DNA of 64,000 bases from Paguma larvata. Taxonomy: Eukaryota; Chordata; Mammalia; Carnivora; Viverridae. Below, in pieces: positions 11,936 to 22,780 of this stretch (positions are counted from its first letter, which is position 1; the number at the start of each line of letters is the position of its first letter). The stretch is from assembly GCA_030068075.1 (NCBI GenBank), contig CM057826.1, positions 97,267,804 to 97,331,803 of the forward strand, read 5' to 3'. Made by a program: the position numbers and the translations under genes. The notes below the pieces were generated by a model. It saw nothing but the letters and a program-made list of their open reading frames with translations, searched no databases and had not been told where the DNA came from.

Positions 11936-12189
11936 CTGGAGAAGAGTTTCAAGGTGCTCCTGCTGTGGGCTTTACAGTAAGCTGTGGGCATTTTAGGCCC
12001 TTCTTTTCTTCAGAGTACAGCAAACATAATTATATTCCTCTTTCTTCTTATTATTAATCACTCTGCATATGACTCTAGTCCTTATTAGGGGGTGTGTTTC
12101 TTCTCTTTATCACCTTCCCCTCTACCATGTGACTGAGTGTTTAGAGAAAGAAAAAAGTAGAGGAGTGGAAAAGAAAACCTTATCTTGCC

Positions 12190-12330
12190 ATTTATGTATT
12201 ATCTCATTTAGTTCTTATGACAACCTATTTTACAAAGAGGAAACTGAGACTAGGTAGTTGTTGGGTTCTCAAGTTAATGCCAGGAAGTTTCAGACTGTAG
12301 ATTTGTGCTCTTACTCACTGCACTAGGTGG
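12190..12330 (-). repeat. MIR, reverse orientation
   Basis: 'attatctcatttagttctta', 'ttacaaagaggaaactgaga' and 'gtgctcttactcactgcact' follow the reversed MIR order. Confidence 0.75.
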
Positions 12331-14883
12331 TAGCAAAAAAATGATGCTCTCTCTTTTGCATTACTCCTATTTTCTGGCTTATCCTACCTCCAGGGATAGG
12401 GCGGTGGTTAGGGCAGGTTCCTTGGTATTTGGGAGGATTGTTTAAAAGCATGCCAAATCCTCTAACAATGAATTCAAAACAAAAGACCACATTATTTTAT
12501 TTCTTGGAACTGGGTTGAGTTCATTATTGCTTACAGTTGGCTCACCGCTTAAGGAGTATTGGGCCAGAAAAATAATTTAGGGCCAGAGTTTTGGTTATCA
12601 CTGCTTGGCCTACTTACCTCCTTTGTGGTTGTCAAGGAACATGGATTCATTAGCGCCTGTTATGTACTTGGTGCTAAGCAAGTCACTAAGTGGGGAAAGC
12701 CAGAATGGATGAAAATTGCAGCAGAAATCCGCCTATTCAATCTGACTGCACTGATGGTGGCAGTTACTGAGGAAAAGTTTTTTAAAAAATTAATACCACC
12801 TAAAAGTTTTAAATGTACAAGTATATCTAGATTAATGTGTAAACACACGAGTTAATATAAATATGTATACATATAATTTTACTTGCCATCTTTTCATGTA
12901 AGGCTAAGACCTCTGCTTTGATTACTGACTGACTCACTGAAGTTCTGTATTATCTTACTGGAATAAATCACACTCATAGAGAATCATCTACCACTTCCAG
13001 TTTTGATACCTTTCAAGTGAAGCAACAATTTAAAGACAATTTTTAAGTAAGCTGAGTGCAGAGTACTTATAGATTTTTCTGGTATTTTCACCTAGTCTTT
13101 TAGAATTGTCTTTATCATACCTTATTTGATAGCGAGGTTTTTGTTATGTGTGAAATCCAACTTTATGAGTTTTCTCAAAGCATTCAAATTAGTTTTTGTA
13201 GAATCATTAATTTTTTTCTATTCATATGCTTCGAGTTTACCTATAAATTAATTAAAGTATAAAATTATAATAAAAGCACTTCTGGTCTAAACAGATATGG
13301 TAAAGGACTGGCAAGCTGAGTGACCTAAAAGTTGGAGCTGAAGACTCTCTGATGGTCTATAAGTAAGCACAGCTATGAGGAAGAAGTAATTATGATGAAG
13401 CAGATACAGGGCTGATTGGGGGAGGGCAAGAAGCCAATATGCAGAGAGAAGTAGGGTCTGTGGGGATCCTGTGATCCAGAAAGAGGAGGGAATAGCTGCT
13501 TAGGCCATCTTACTTCCTGATAGTTTTCCAGTTCTAAATTGTGTTTTAATAACATGGATTGTTTCAGCGACTTCCTCTTTTCCCTAAGGTCATGAGTGGA
13601 TCTTTGATCCTTAAAGCCCAAAAGTTGGAAATATAACAGGGACTCTCACCGAAGATCGTGGAGAGTCCACAGAAGACTGAGGTGTTTTGGGCCAAAGGCT
13701 TCTAGCCTTCTTTTCTCTTTGGGTTGCTACTGCTTTTCCTTAGTTGTCTTCTGGGTTTTCCCAAGTCTCTTCTCTCTCATAGGGAATGTATTTCTTCCTG
13801 AATCATCAACATTTCTAGGCTTGGCCCTGGCCTCTCTCTTTTGCCACTTGCTTCTCATTTTTCATCACTTTTTTTCTGCTCTTTCCATTTTCCCCCACCT
13901 AATTCTCCTGGGCTTTCTGTATTTTAATATTCTCCATGGCTGGCTTTAATGACCTTTAGAGGTCCTGGTCTACCAGGAATGCACTGTTGTCTGGGGCAAG
14001 AACAGTTGTCTTGTGTCTTCTGTAACCTTCAAGGTTTGAATCTTTCCAGAGTGTTCATTCCCAGAGGCTTTGGGGGGTGTTTTCAGTTTTGCAGATGTTG
14101 TGGAGAATGGGGGGTACCAGATGTCAGAGTAATATCAGTTGGATCTTAATGCATTATTTTTTTTTTGGCAGCAAAATCTTCTCTTTGGAGTCTCCTGCTT
14201 ATTTTAAAATTAGTTTGCATTCCATGAGCTCAAACTAGTTGAGCTGTAGGGGGCAAATGAGCCAAGATGTTTGTTGTGCTAAATTTCAGGAAAAAAGTCA
14301 AATCCAAATTAAAAACTGACCTCAGGTAATGAACAGAATAAATATTTTTAGATAATTAAGAACTGATGATAGTGCTGATTCTAACACTATCTAGAAAACA
14401 CCCAAACACAGTATAAACAAGCAAAATAGAATAATTCAGAGGGAGAATTTTAAATTTCCCACATACCCGGTAAGCAAATATCCTATTAGGAAATTTCTTA
14501 TACTCTATTTTCTTGAGAGAATGGAAAACCTATCCTTTGTCTAGTTTCTGGATTCCCATGGGGCTTTTAAACCTGACATAAAGGTGAAACTGAGCATCAC
14601 AGGTTGGCCTATTTAAAAGCATGAGAAAATAAAGTGACCTAACATCTTTAAAACACAACTTCCTCCTCCATATGAATTTTAGAAAGAAAGTATGGAGCAA
14701 ATTGGTTCAGAGCACAGTTTTCCATCTCCCCTTTCCCTTCTCTCACTTTAACAAAGTAGAAAAACAGACCTCTCACCCATTCTGGATCTTACTGTGGAGT
14801 ATTACTACTCGGGAGTGTTCTTAAAAGACTTCTGGGTACCAAACAAACAATCCAAGAATTCATCCTATCTGAGAGTCACATGA
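12331..14883. other. No gene seen
   Basis: AT-rich intergenic sequence. Open frames at 12559-12855 and 13719-13949 are hydrophobic or low-complexity translations with no domain. A TAATTAATTTTTT-type AT-rich patch lies around 13200-13270. Nothing supports a gene. Confidence 0.5.
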
Positions 14884-14933
14884 AAGCAAAGCAAAGCAAA
14901 GCAAAGCAAAGCAAAGCAAAGCAAAGCAAAGCA
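14884..14933 (+). repeat. (AGCAA)n pentanucleotide microsatellite
   Basis: About ten near-perfect tandem units of AGCAA. Confidence 0.97.
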
Positions 14934-15006
14934 ATGAAAGCACTGGGAGGAAATATCAAAGCATGGCTCTTTGTTTCACTCAGGGGATAAGGCCATGGTG
15001 AGTTTT

Positions 15007-15061
15007 CATCCATCTTTCATCCATCCACCCACCCATTCACCCATCCATCTGTCCATCCATG
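15007..15061 (+). repeat. (CCAT)n microsatellite, impure
   Basis: Tetranucleotide repeat CATC/CCAC with substitutions ('catccatccacccacccatt'). Confidence 0.9.
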
Positions 15062-15312
15062 AGGCTTACAATTCAAATTTAGTTGTAATGTTTCCAAGGA
15101 ATAGGTATTTATAGGTTTATTTGAAATGATAAAAATAAAAACAAGCCACATGTGAATGAAATTAAGTCTGAATTGGCTAATCAATTTTCAGGAGGACAGT
15201 TTTGCCAATCATGTAACATGGCAGATATTTTTTATAAGTTGTATGAGCTAAGCTTACAGTTTCAAAGTTAAAGAAAATATTTAAGGTATTGAACAATTTT
15301 AAAAAATGGCAG

Positions 15313-15395
15313 AGGGGCTGGCTCAGTCAGTAGAGCATGTGACTCTTGATCTTGGAATCATGAGTTCAAGCCCCACATTGAGGGAAAAAATTAGC
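15313..15395 (+). mobile_element. Old CanSINE fragment
   Basis: tRNA-like head 'ggctggctcagtcagtagag' plus box-B-like 'gagttcaagccc', ending just after 'cacattgaggg'. It is a short old subtype directly upstream of a second SINE. Confidence 0.8.
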
Positions 15396-15404
15396 TTTTA
15401 TTTG

Positions 15405-15576
15405 TGGGGTACCTGGGTGGCTTAGTTGGTTAAGCATCTGACCCTTAATCTTAGTTCAGGTCTTGATTTTGAGGTTTAAGCCCCACATTGGGCTCCACAC
15501 TGGGCATGAAACCTCTTTAAAAATAATAAATAAGTAAGTAAGTAAGTAAGTAAGTAAATAAATAAATAAATAAATA
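15405..15576 (+). mobile_element. CanSINE with expanded TAAG/TAAA tail
   Basis: Head 'ggggtacctgggtggcttag', body to 'acactgggcatgaaacctc', no CT-rich block, then an A-rich tail grown into (TAAG)n and (TAAA)n at about 15528-15576. Confidence 0.9.
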
Positions 15577-16119
15577 GCTAGCACCTGAATATTTAAAAAA
15601 TAATAGCAGAAATTCTACTTTTTGATTTATTTGAACAATAAAAATTTTGGATGTCAGCTTAAAAATCCGATTGGACATGGTATTTTCCAAAAATATTTTA
15701 CCCTGGGTATAGCAGAGCAAAAGAACAGAATATAATTGGTATAAAGAATGGTTAAGGGAGTGATGGAATTTGGCTTAGAGAAGATAAAGACAGGTGTGAA
15801 TTTTGAAGGGTCTATGTATGAGAGAGGTTTTTCTCAAACAATTCATTGCAATTCAACAAATGAAATTATTTATTTTGTGCAGGACAAGCTGCTAAGGCCA
15901 CGAAGAAGTGAGTACATGCTAATGTTACTGCTATGTCCTTAATCAGGTTAATTTTATTTAAAAAAAAATCTATGCCATTCTTCATTTCAGGAGGAAGTAG
16001 GTGACTAATGAAATAAAATAGTGTATCACAACTCAAAAAATGTTGTCAATCGTAGGAGTGAACCATCTTCCTGGTAACAGGGATCAGAGCAATGATGGGC
16101 AGTCCTGCATCAAAAGTTT

Positions 16120-16334
16120 AAAATATGTTATGGCAGGGTACCTGGGTGACTCAGTCAGTTAAGCATTTGACTCTTGATCTCAGCTCAGGTCATGATCTCA
16201 CAGTTCCTGAGTTCAAGCCCCATGTCAAGCCCTGTGCTGACAGTGTGGACCTGCTTGGGATTCTCTCTCTCCTTTTTTCTCTGGCTCTCTCAAAATAAAT
16301 AAATAAACATTAAAAAATAAAACATGATATGGCA
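16120..16334 (+). mobile_element. Felid CanSINE with target duplication
   Basis: SINE body at about 16136-16318, ending in AAATAAATAAATAAACATTAAAA. Direct repeats of 16 bp with two mismatches flank it (16120-16135 and 16319-16334, ending 'tatggca'). Confidence 0.93.
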
Positions 16335-16765
16335 TGTGTTAGAACGTTCATAGCAACACTAGGCATATGGTCACAAACCAAACCACCGAAATGCCCTTTT
16401 CGGTATAAGGGATATATGAATCCTGCATGTTTAAGCAACAGAATACTTACAAGAATGAGTGCAAGAGTCAACAAACCACAGCTACACGCAACATGGTTGG
16501 CTCTCACAAATCTAAGTTTGAGTAACAAAAATGACATAAAAGAGTATGCACCATATGATTCTATTTTTTAAGCAAGTCCAGGAATAGGCAGACTGTCATG
16601 GTTAGAGTCAGTCAGGGTCATGGTTATACCTGAGGAGGCAGAGACTGAAAGGGGCATGAGGGGGTCCTGGGTGCTGGTCAAGCTCCATGTCAGGACCTGG
16701 ATGTATATAAATCTGACTGTTATGATTTGTGCGTACATATGTTACGCTTAAAATTCTAAAAGAAA
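16335..16765 (+). repeat. Probable old L1 3' region
   Basis: Fragments resemble an L1 end: 'acgttcatagcaacact', 'caccatatgattctat', 'gtccaggaataggcagac'. It is heavily diverged, and the equivalent segment lies at the same relative place beside copy B. Confidence 0.45.
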
Positions 16766-17018
16766 AAAACAGCAGTAGTCTAGTGTTAAATTAGTCCTGG
16801 GCTGAATGATGGCCCTGCTGGTCTGGGTAAGTGGACCTAAACAAGGAAATAAAGGAATAAAGACACGTTGGATGGTGGGAAGCTGCTTGCGTAGTTTAGG
16901 ATACAGGGGTGTGGGTTCAGAGTCCTGCTGGTGCTACTTCCACCCCATCAGATGAAAACTGCCTCCTTCTGCGTACCCCATTCGAGGGCTTTCAGACCTC
17001 TGGCTCTTAGTCAAACTG

Positions 17019-17073
17019 TACGTTCCATATAATTTGGAACGTATCTGCGGGGGCAGAGGCATGGTACGTTCCA
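17019..17073. repeat. 9-bp perfect stem-loop plus a third copy of the arm
   Basis: TACGTTCCA (17019-17027) and TGGAACGTA (17035-17043) form a perfect hairpin with a 7-base loop. A third TACGTTCCA sits at 17065-17073, eight bases before the near-identical duplicated core begins. Confidence 0.8.
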
Positions 17074-17446
17074 TGGCTGTGTTGTCTGTAGTACAAACAT
17101 CCATCCCCTTCGCTTTCAGTGAAAATCCGCAGGAGCCATGAGAGAGCTGGGCAGTAAGCTGCACCAGCTGGAGGGACCTGATTAGAAATCTCTCCTGTGA
17201 AATGTAACGGGAGGGGCTCAGGAATTCCAGCTTCTAGACACCCGGTGGTGATTTTACAAGTACCACAGGATGACTTTTCGTGTGATGGGCAGAGCAGGGA
17301 AGGAGGGGAAATCCTTTCCTAGAAACCTCACAGGCAGGCTTACAACGAGGTATACGAATGGAACAGCTTGGCACGGGCAGGGCTGAGAATTCTCTTCTGA
17401 ACACTGTGGCTGATGTATTAAGACCTGTGCCGCTTCACCGTGTTTT

Positions 17447-17654
17447 GAAAACATTAGAAACGAGGGAGATAAAACATAAGAGACTCTCAAAGACTAAGAA
17501 AAAACTGAGGGTAAGGGGGATGAGGGAGGGGGGAGAGGGGGTGATGGGCATTAAAAAGGGCACATGTTGGGATGAACACTGGGTGTTATATGTAAACCAA
17601 TTTGAAAATAAACTATTATAACAAAAAAAAAAAAAAAAGAAAACATTAGAAACG
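17447..17654 (+). mobile_element. Young 5'-truncated L1 3' end with 16-bp target duplication
   Basis: About 176 bp of carnivore L1 3' UTR (17463-17638): 'taagagactctcaaagacta', a G-run block, 'gggatgaacactgggtgtta', and an A tail of about 16. It lies between perfect direct repeats 'gaaaacattagaaacg' (17447-17462 and 17639-17654). Copy B has a single uninterrupted repeat at the same place (about 36002), so the empty site is known. The insert is nearly identical to the one at 49801-49950. Confidence 0.97.
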
Positions 17655-18141
17655 GCCTTCCAGTTTTTCCAGAGGTGACGTCGCCAGATCCTGACTGGAT
17701 GCGGCTCCACCACATCAAAGCTGCGCAGCCGCTGGGATGGCACAGGCCCCCGGCCAGTCCCAGTCGGCCTGTCTTTGGGCGGGTCAGCCGGCTTGGAGAA
17801 AACAACAGGCCTCAACGTGACAGTTCCCACATTCTGTGCACTTAAAAGGGAAATCCTCTGGACTCTGACTGGGCTCCTGGGGCTCAGCCCTGGCCTTGCC
17901 TGAGGCTGCAGGAGGAACAACAATATGTGAAGGGTGCCCGTGGCTGTCACTGAGTCTTCAGGTGATCAGACACATCTTCCTTCCTGCAAGAATTCTGTAG
18001 CCTGAGCTTCCTTGTTCCTTCACCTCCCCTCACTCCCTCTGCTGACTGATGCCACAGAAACCTAGCCCAGCCTTTCCCTACTTCTCCTCACTCACCCTCC
18101 CCTCACTCCCACCTACTTCCACTTTCCACTGACCATCTCAG

Positions 18142-18273
18142 CAGAGGGCTCCCGCAGCCTCACGATCACTCAGACGCTGGCCCCCAGTATGGCTACTCCT
18201 TCAGAAAAATCAGCACCCATTGCCTCTCTGCTCCATTCTCTTGTGCTCTTCTTTGTTCTCTTAGATGTTCATT
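18142..18273 (+). CDS. Candidate signal-peptide (leader) exon, copy A
   Basis: A 130-base pyrimidine-rich tract ends in 'accatctcag', an excellent 3' splice site. The ATG at 18189 has A at -3 and G at +4. It opens a 28-codon stretch: a polar start with one lysine (MATPSEK), then a leucine/valine/phenylalanine-rich core (SLLHSLVLFFVLL), as in a cleavable signal peptide. GTGAGT follows at 18274, splitting a codon after its first base (phase 1). Leader exons of immunoglobulin-superfamily genes such as butyrophilins usually end in phase 1, so that is one possible family, by inference only. Read through without splicing, the frame stops after 65 codons inside a MIR. No downstream exon was found in the window, so it may be a relic. 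It is identical in copy B over the whole exon. Confidence 0.33.
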
Positions 18274-18365
18274 GTGAGTTTCCTTCCCATTTCTACAAAG
18301 AGAGGGTACGGAGGAAGGCCAGCAGGGGGCAAAGGGCAGTACAGCTGACTGAGGAGACAGAGAAG

Positions 18366-18470
18366 CATGTTGGCTTTTGCCACTGATGTGTGTGACCTTG
18401 GGCAAGTGGTACAATGGATTCCTCTCTGGGTGTGAGTTTTCTCATCTGTAGATGGGGCTGGGGCAACCTG
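18366..18470 (+). repeat. MIR in copy A
   Basis: 'tgtgtgaccttgggcaagt' followed by 'gagttttctcatctgtagat' is the MIR core. It lies just downstream of the candidate leader exon, with a counterpart at 36730-36834. Confidence 0.85.
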
Positions 18471-18579
18471 TGCCAGAAATCCATAAGCTGTGCCAGCAGT
18501 GGTGCCCTGGGGAACGCAAGGAATAAGACTCTGTTCTGACTGTTACAAACCTACTGACTAACAGTCTCTTTATGTCCTC

Positions 18580-19010
18580 AAAGTTCTCATTCTCTTTCTC
18601 TCTCCATCTCTGTCTCTTACACACATATATACTCTTAAAGGCTGGATCAGAATGTTTCTTACTCCTGACTCACATTAGTAGCTCCTTGCTGTCAAGTGTA
18701 ACTCCACCTACCATTATATTTTTCAAAATTTGGAGAAATTGAGGCATTAACTGAAGACTGGTTTTCTTTTGCTGTGATAGATGTCCACCTAATTGCTGGA
18801 TCATCTTTGGGGAAATGGCCTTTGTCCTAACCTCAATGCATATGAAGGACATGATAGCCAGACCTAGAGAGATGGGACAGACAAAGCAATCAGAGGCTTA
18901 TAGAGCTGAGTTTGGCAGAACTGGGAATAGAAGTGCATTAGGGAAAGGCACGGGGGTCAGTCTGAATTTTTGCAGAATCCACCTTACCTGCTACCTACCT
19001 GGGTCCTTGT
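18580..19010. repeat. Right flank of copy A: diverged paralogue of 37060-37325 and of 38526-38640
   Basis: After the core ends, similarity continues at a much lower level. 'gctggttttcttttgctg' (about 18758) pairs with 'gctggtttttcttctgctg' (about 37199). The stretch 'gagctgagtttggcagaac' (about 18904) pairs with 'gagctgaggctggcagaac' (about 38535). The two matches fall on different partner copies, B and C. Confidence 0.65.
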
Positions 19011-19364
19011 AACTTCTACTAAACCTTTTTGCTCAAAGAGACAGTCATCTGCTTAACCCAACACAGATTCTTCCTATATTTGTACCCAGATTTGTGGGCA
19101 TGATGTGATGTGAGCATGTTTTGATTACTCTCAAACATCAAGGATTAATTAGAATAAGCATTTCTCACTTTTGGAACCATTTATATGGAGATGGAGTTTT
19201 GTTTGGGAGTATGGGATGAATGTAAATGGGGTTATCTGTATGAATACTCAAAATCCAAACCAAAGAAGTTTGTTCTGGACTCAAGACTGCAACATAACCT
19301 ATTGGTTAACTTTCTATCGGAATATGAAATATATTGCTTTCCATTAGGAAGGAGAAGAAAATAA

Positions 19365-19530
19365 ATATATCTTAGTGCATGCTGTGTGCCAGGAACTTTA
19401 CATATATTAATTTATTTGATCCTTCCCATAAATCTCTAAGGAGACATTTTATTCTCTTTTACAAATGAAAAAATGTGAAGAGAAGACACAGTAGCCATAG
19501 AACCCGAACCAGAATAGCCACTCTACTCTG
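19365..19530 (-). repeat. MIR, reverse orientation
   Basis: 'tgctgtgtgccaggaacttt', 'acatatattaatttatttga', then 'ttacaaatgaaaaaatg' follow reversed MIR order. Confidence 0.75.
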
Positions 19531-19577
19531 AAGACACTGTTGAACTAGTCTCCTTAAACCATCTTCTTTTACCACAT

Positions 19578-19661
19578 TTAATCTGGTTTTAACTTTTTTA
19601 AGTTTATTTATTTTTGAGAGAGAGAGACAAAGCGAAAGAGAGAGAGGAAGAGAGAGAGAGA

Positions 19662-19707
<46 letters not shown>

Positions 19708-19880
19708 TGGGTGAGGGGCAGAGAGAGAGAGGGAGAAAGAGAGAATACCAAGCAGGCTCCACACTGCTAGCACTGAGCCTATCTTTGAACCCACAAAGCT
19801 GCAAAATCATAACCTGAGCCGAAATCAAAAGTCAGACGCTCAGTCAACTGAGCTGCCAGGCACCCTTAATCTAGTTTTAA
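19578..19880 (-). mobile_element. Felid CanSINE with expanded (GA)n
   Basis: Reverse-oriented SINE (about 19593-19865) whose GA block has grown to about 130 bp (19615-19745). A 15-bp target duplication with one mismatch flanks it (19578-19592 and 19866-19880, 'ttaatct-gttttaa'). The serine/leucine-rich and Arg/Glu-rich frames across it are repeat translations. Confidence 0.94.
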
Positions 19881-19954
19881 TTTTAATTTCAGTTTCTTTT
19901 GCTTAATGCTTAAGAATTTAGATAGTGTCATTATCTCCGGCCTGACCAATGAAT

Positions 19955-20095
19955 CTCCATAAGCTTGTCAGTTCTAAAATGGAGATAATAAGTACACCTC
20001 CCTCACAGGCTCTTTTTCAAGACTGAATGAGGAAATAAACAAAGCAAAGATTTAGCAAAGCGCCTCTTTAAATATTAGCAGTAACTCCATTACTC
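19955..20095 (+). repeat. MIR fragment
   Basis: 'ctaaaatggagataataagt' then 'acctccctcacaggct' and a 'gaatgaggaaataaac' end is MIR in forward order. Confidence 0.7.
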
Positions 20096-20194
20096 CTTTG
20101 TAATTTTTGGTTTTTGCTTTTCATGTAAATCATTTACCATTATTTTGAAACTTCATCAGCTTAACTCTTTTTTTTCTTAAAGCTGAAAATGGAA

Positions 20195-20640
20195 TATAAT
20201 AAACTGTACCAAACAACAATGGGTCAGGGGTTAGTTGCTCCATAACTTTACCAATTCATAGTATTTTCAGTCTTCTTCATTTTCGACATTTTAGAGGTTT
20301 TATAATTGTAGCTCAATGTGATTTAATTTGCATTTTCTGATGATCAGTGATGTTCAGAATCTTCTCATGTGCTTATGTGCCATTCCTATGTCCTCTTTTG
20401 TGAGGTGACTGCTCAAATCTGCCTATTTTTAACTGATTACTTGTCTTCTTGTTATTGAATTGTAGGAGCTCTATATATATTCTGGCCCTTCATCAGATAC
20501 ATGTATCATGAATATTTTCTCCCAGAATGTTACTCGTCTTTTCTTTTTCTTAATGGTATTTTCCAAAGAACATAAAATTATAATTTTGATGAAATCCAAT
20601 TAAAAAAATTCTCTTACAGTTCATATTATGGTATTTTATG
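20195..20640 (-). mobile_element. Old L1 3' ORF2 region, reverse orientation
   Basis: Antisense L1 landmarks are in order: 'gatttaatttgcattttctg', 'catgtgcttatgtgccattc', 'agctctatatatattctggc', 'cttcatcagatacatgta', 'tttttcttaatggtattttc'. It is diverged and has no intact frame. Confidence 0.88.
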
Positions 20641-20884
20641 CTAATATATTGTAAAATATCAATTTTTATGTTGGCTACATGTCAAAATGATAATATCCTG
20701 CATAGAGTAGGTTTAAATTATTATTAAAATTAATTTTATCTTACTATAGAAACTAAAAAGTATTAAATGACATATGTGACCCACATTGGTGGCTTGCCTT
20801 GTATCACTCTTGGACAGTGCTAGCCTAGATGATTCTATTCTCACTGCCGGAGCCATTTGGAAAGCAGGTACAATCAGCTGGGAT

Positions 20885-21300
20885 GCTTTAGTGTTCAGGT
20901 AACAGAAGATTCAGCTCAGAGTGGAACAAATAATAAAGAAATGTATTATCTTGTAGAGATAACAGAGGCTGAGAAGTGCTAGGGTTGTTAATGATGCTCA
21001 ATAGCATCATGAGGATTCAGTGCTTCTCATTTTTCCATTCTACTTTCATCTGGCTCAGTTCAAGATCAATCTGTATCTGTGGAATTCCCCAAAGTCACAT
21101 CTAGACATTTTCAATGTCCAGAGGAAACAAGAGGCTTCCTGTCTTATCTCTCTTATTAAGAGTGAGAAAGTTTTTTCCAGAAGTCCCTCCTGTCCCACCT
21201 CTCCCTCCTGCTCTCATGATTAATTGGCCAGAATTGGGTCACAAATTACATGCTGAGCCACTCGCTGACTAAATAATTGGATACTGAATGACTTGGAGTA
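20885..21300. repeat. Ancient interspersed repeat, family uncertain
   Basis: The stretch from 'gtaacagaagattcagctca' through 'aaataataaagaaatgtatt' to 'attggccagaattgggtcac' has the feel of an old MaLR- or hAT-type element. Its ends cannot be fixed. Confidence 0.4.
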
Positions 21301-22196
21301 ATCTGGAGTGAGATATATCTTGGGGAGAGAAGAGCGAGCACCACGGCAGTAGGAATGGCTACTGTGGAGCAAACAACCCCTAATATTCTTGGACAATTCA
21401 CGGTGAGGGCACAGGGCCACTACACCTTCTGCTATCCCAAATGAACTGCTTTAGTCTAAAAAACAAAAGAAATGCTTTTATGTTTGTATCCCTAGGCTAC
21501 TAAAGCTTAATAAACAATTTTTCATGAAAAGACAAACAAAGCAAATAAAATCCCATAGCTCAATGTGGTGAATTGGAGAGTACATTGTATCCTCACCAAG
21601 AAACTTGGTTTTAAGAACACCTCACTATGGTACCTGTGAAGTTCCATTAACTTGGGGCTTCAGCTGGTTTCAAATGAATGTCCAAAGATTTTGAGTTGAG
21701 ACAGCAAAGTAATTACAAGGGTATTTCTCTCTACTCTACTAATACGAACACATAGAAATGGTGATATAAATGAAATATAAAACATTAAAAGAACAGATAT
21801 CATACTAAAGAGTTTGGGACCCGATTCCAATGTGTATGTATGTATGGGATGGCTGGGGGCCGTGGAGGGGAGGGAGATATTTCTATATACCACCAACCAA
21901 TTCTTGGGATACCAGCTAGCTGTGTATCCTACAGTTCAACTCAACTCTGATACTGTTTACCTGAAGATAGAGTCAGTTCCCACAGGGTAAGGACTGAGTC
22001 CCACAAGACTGCCCCAACCTCATTTCAGACACCAATCACAAGTCCAGATGGTCATGGATACTTCTGACCAAGCTGCTATAAAATGAGAGGTTCCGGTGAC
22101 ACTCCCTCACCCTCTCTAGGTTCAGTTAATTTCCTAGAGTGATTCACAGAATTCAGGAAACCAGTTTTCTCACTTGATTACCAATTTAGTATAAAA

Positions 22197-22419
22197 AGAT
22201 ATAACTCAAGGGGTGCCTATGTGGCTCAGTCTGTTAAGCATCTGACTGTTGATTTCAGCTCATGATCTTATGGTTCATGAGTTCGAGCCCCACATTGGGC
22301 TCTGCACTGACAGCACAGACCCTGCTTAGGATTCTCTCTCTCCCTCTCTCTGTCCTTTCCCTTGTTGCATTCTCTCTCTCTCAAAATAAATAAACTTAAA
22401 AAAAAAAAGATATAACTCA
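22197..22419 (+). mobile_element. Felid CanSINE nested in the LTR (first)
   Basis: Complete SINE (about 22209-22407). The 12-mer 'agatataactca' flanks it (22197-22208 and 22408-22419). Confidence 0.94.
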
Positions 22420-22780
22420 GGAATGGCCAAATGGAAAAAATGCCTGGGTGGAGGTGTGGGGAAAGGAGTCAGAGCTTCTGTGCCCTTTCCTGGTGCATCA
22501 TTCTCCCTGAATCTCGTGTTCACCAAGCAGGAAGGCTTCTGGGTTTGAGGCTTCATTACATGGGCATGATTGATTAAATCATGGCAATTGGCTATTGATC
22601 TAACTTCCAGCCCCTCTCCCCTCTCTGGGATGGGATTAGGACTGAAAGTTCTAACCCTCTACTCATATGGTTGGCTTCACCGGCAACCAGCTCTCCTCCT
22701 CAGGTGCTGTCCAAAAGTCACCTCATTAACGTAACAAAAGATACCTTTTAGCTCTCGGCATAGGAAATTCCAAGGGTTTT

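Larger units (their letters stand above)
15962..17080. repeat. Left flank of copy A: diverged paralogue of 34714-35637
   Basis: Several blocks here line up in order with the left flank of copy B but are much more diverged. One pair is 'aaaaaatctatgccat' with 'gaggaag' (15962; 34715). Another is 'gaggaggcagagactg' versus 'gaggaggtagtggctgg' (about 16635; 35142). A third is 'ttaaattagtcctggg' versus 'ttaagttagtcctggg' (about 16786; 35317). The SINE at 16136-16318 is absent from the B side. The flank is an old duplication, not the young core. Confidence 0.6.
17081..18579. repeat. Duplicated core, copy A (about 99% identical to 35638-36943)
   Basis: The block matches copy B from 'gttgtctgtagtac' to 'tctttatgtcctc'. 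By eye there are about 13 differences over about 1,306 aligned bases, apart from one L1 insertion of about 193 bp present only here. Both ends of the high identity are abrupt. Contents in order: a GC-rich, CpG-bearing stretch with a CRE-like TGACGTCG (about 17678), a long pyrimidine tract (about 18020-18140), a candidate leader exon, and a MIR. No MIR or L2 copy explains the left two thirds. Confidence 0.95.

Noticed and set aside
14884..14933. Regularly spaced repeat, CRISPR-like at first glance
   Set aside because: It is a pentanucleotide microsatellite with no spacers, in vertebrate nuclear DNA.
19459..19828. Ser/Leu-rich and Arg/Glu-rich frames
   Set aside because: They arise from the (GA)n block of a reverse-oriented CanSINE.
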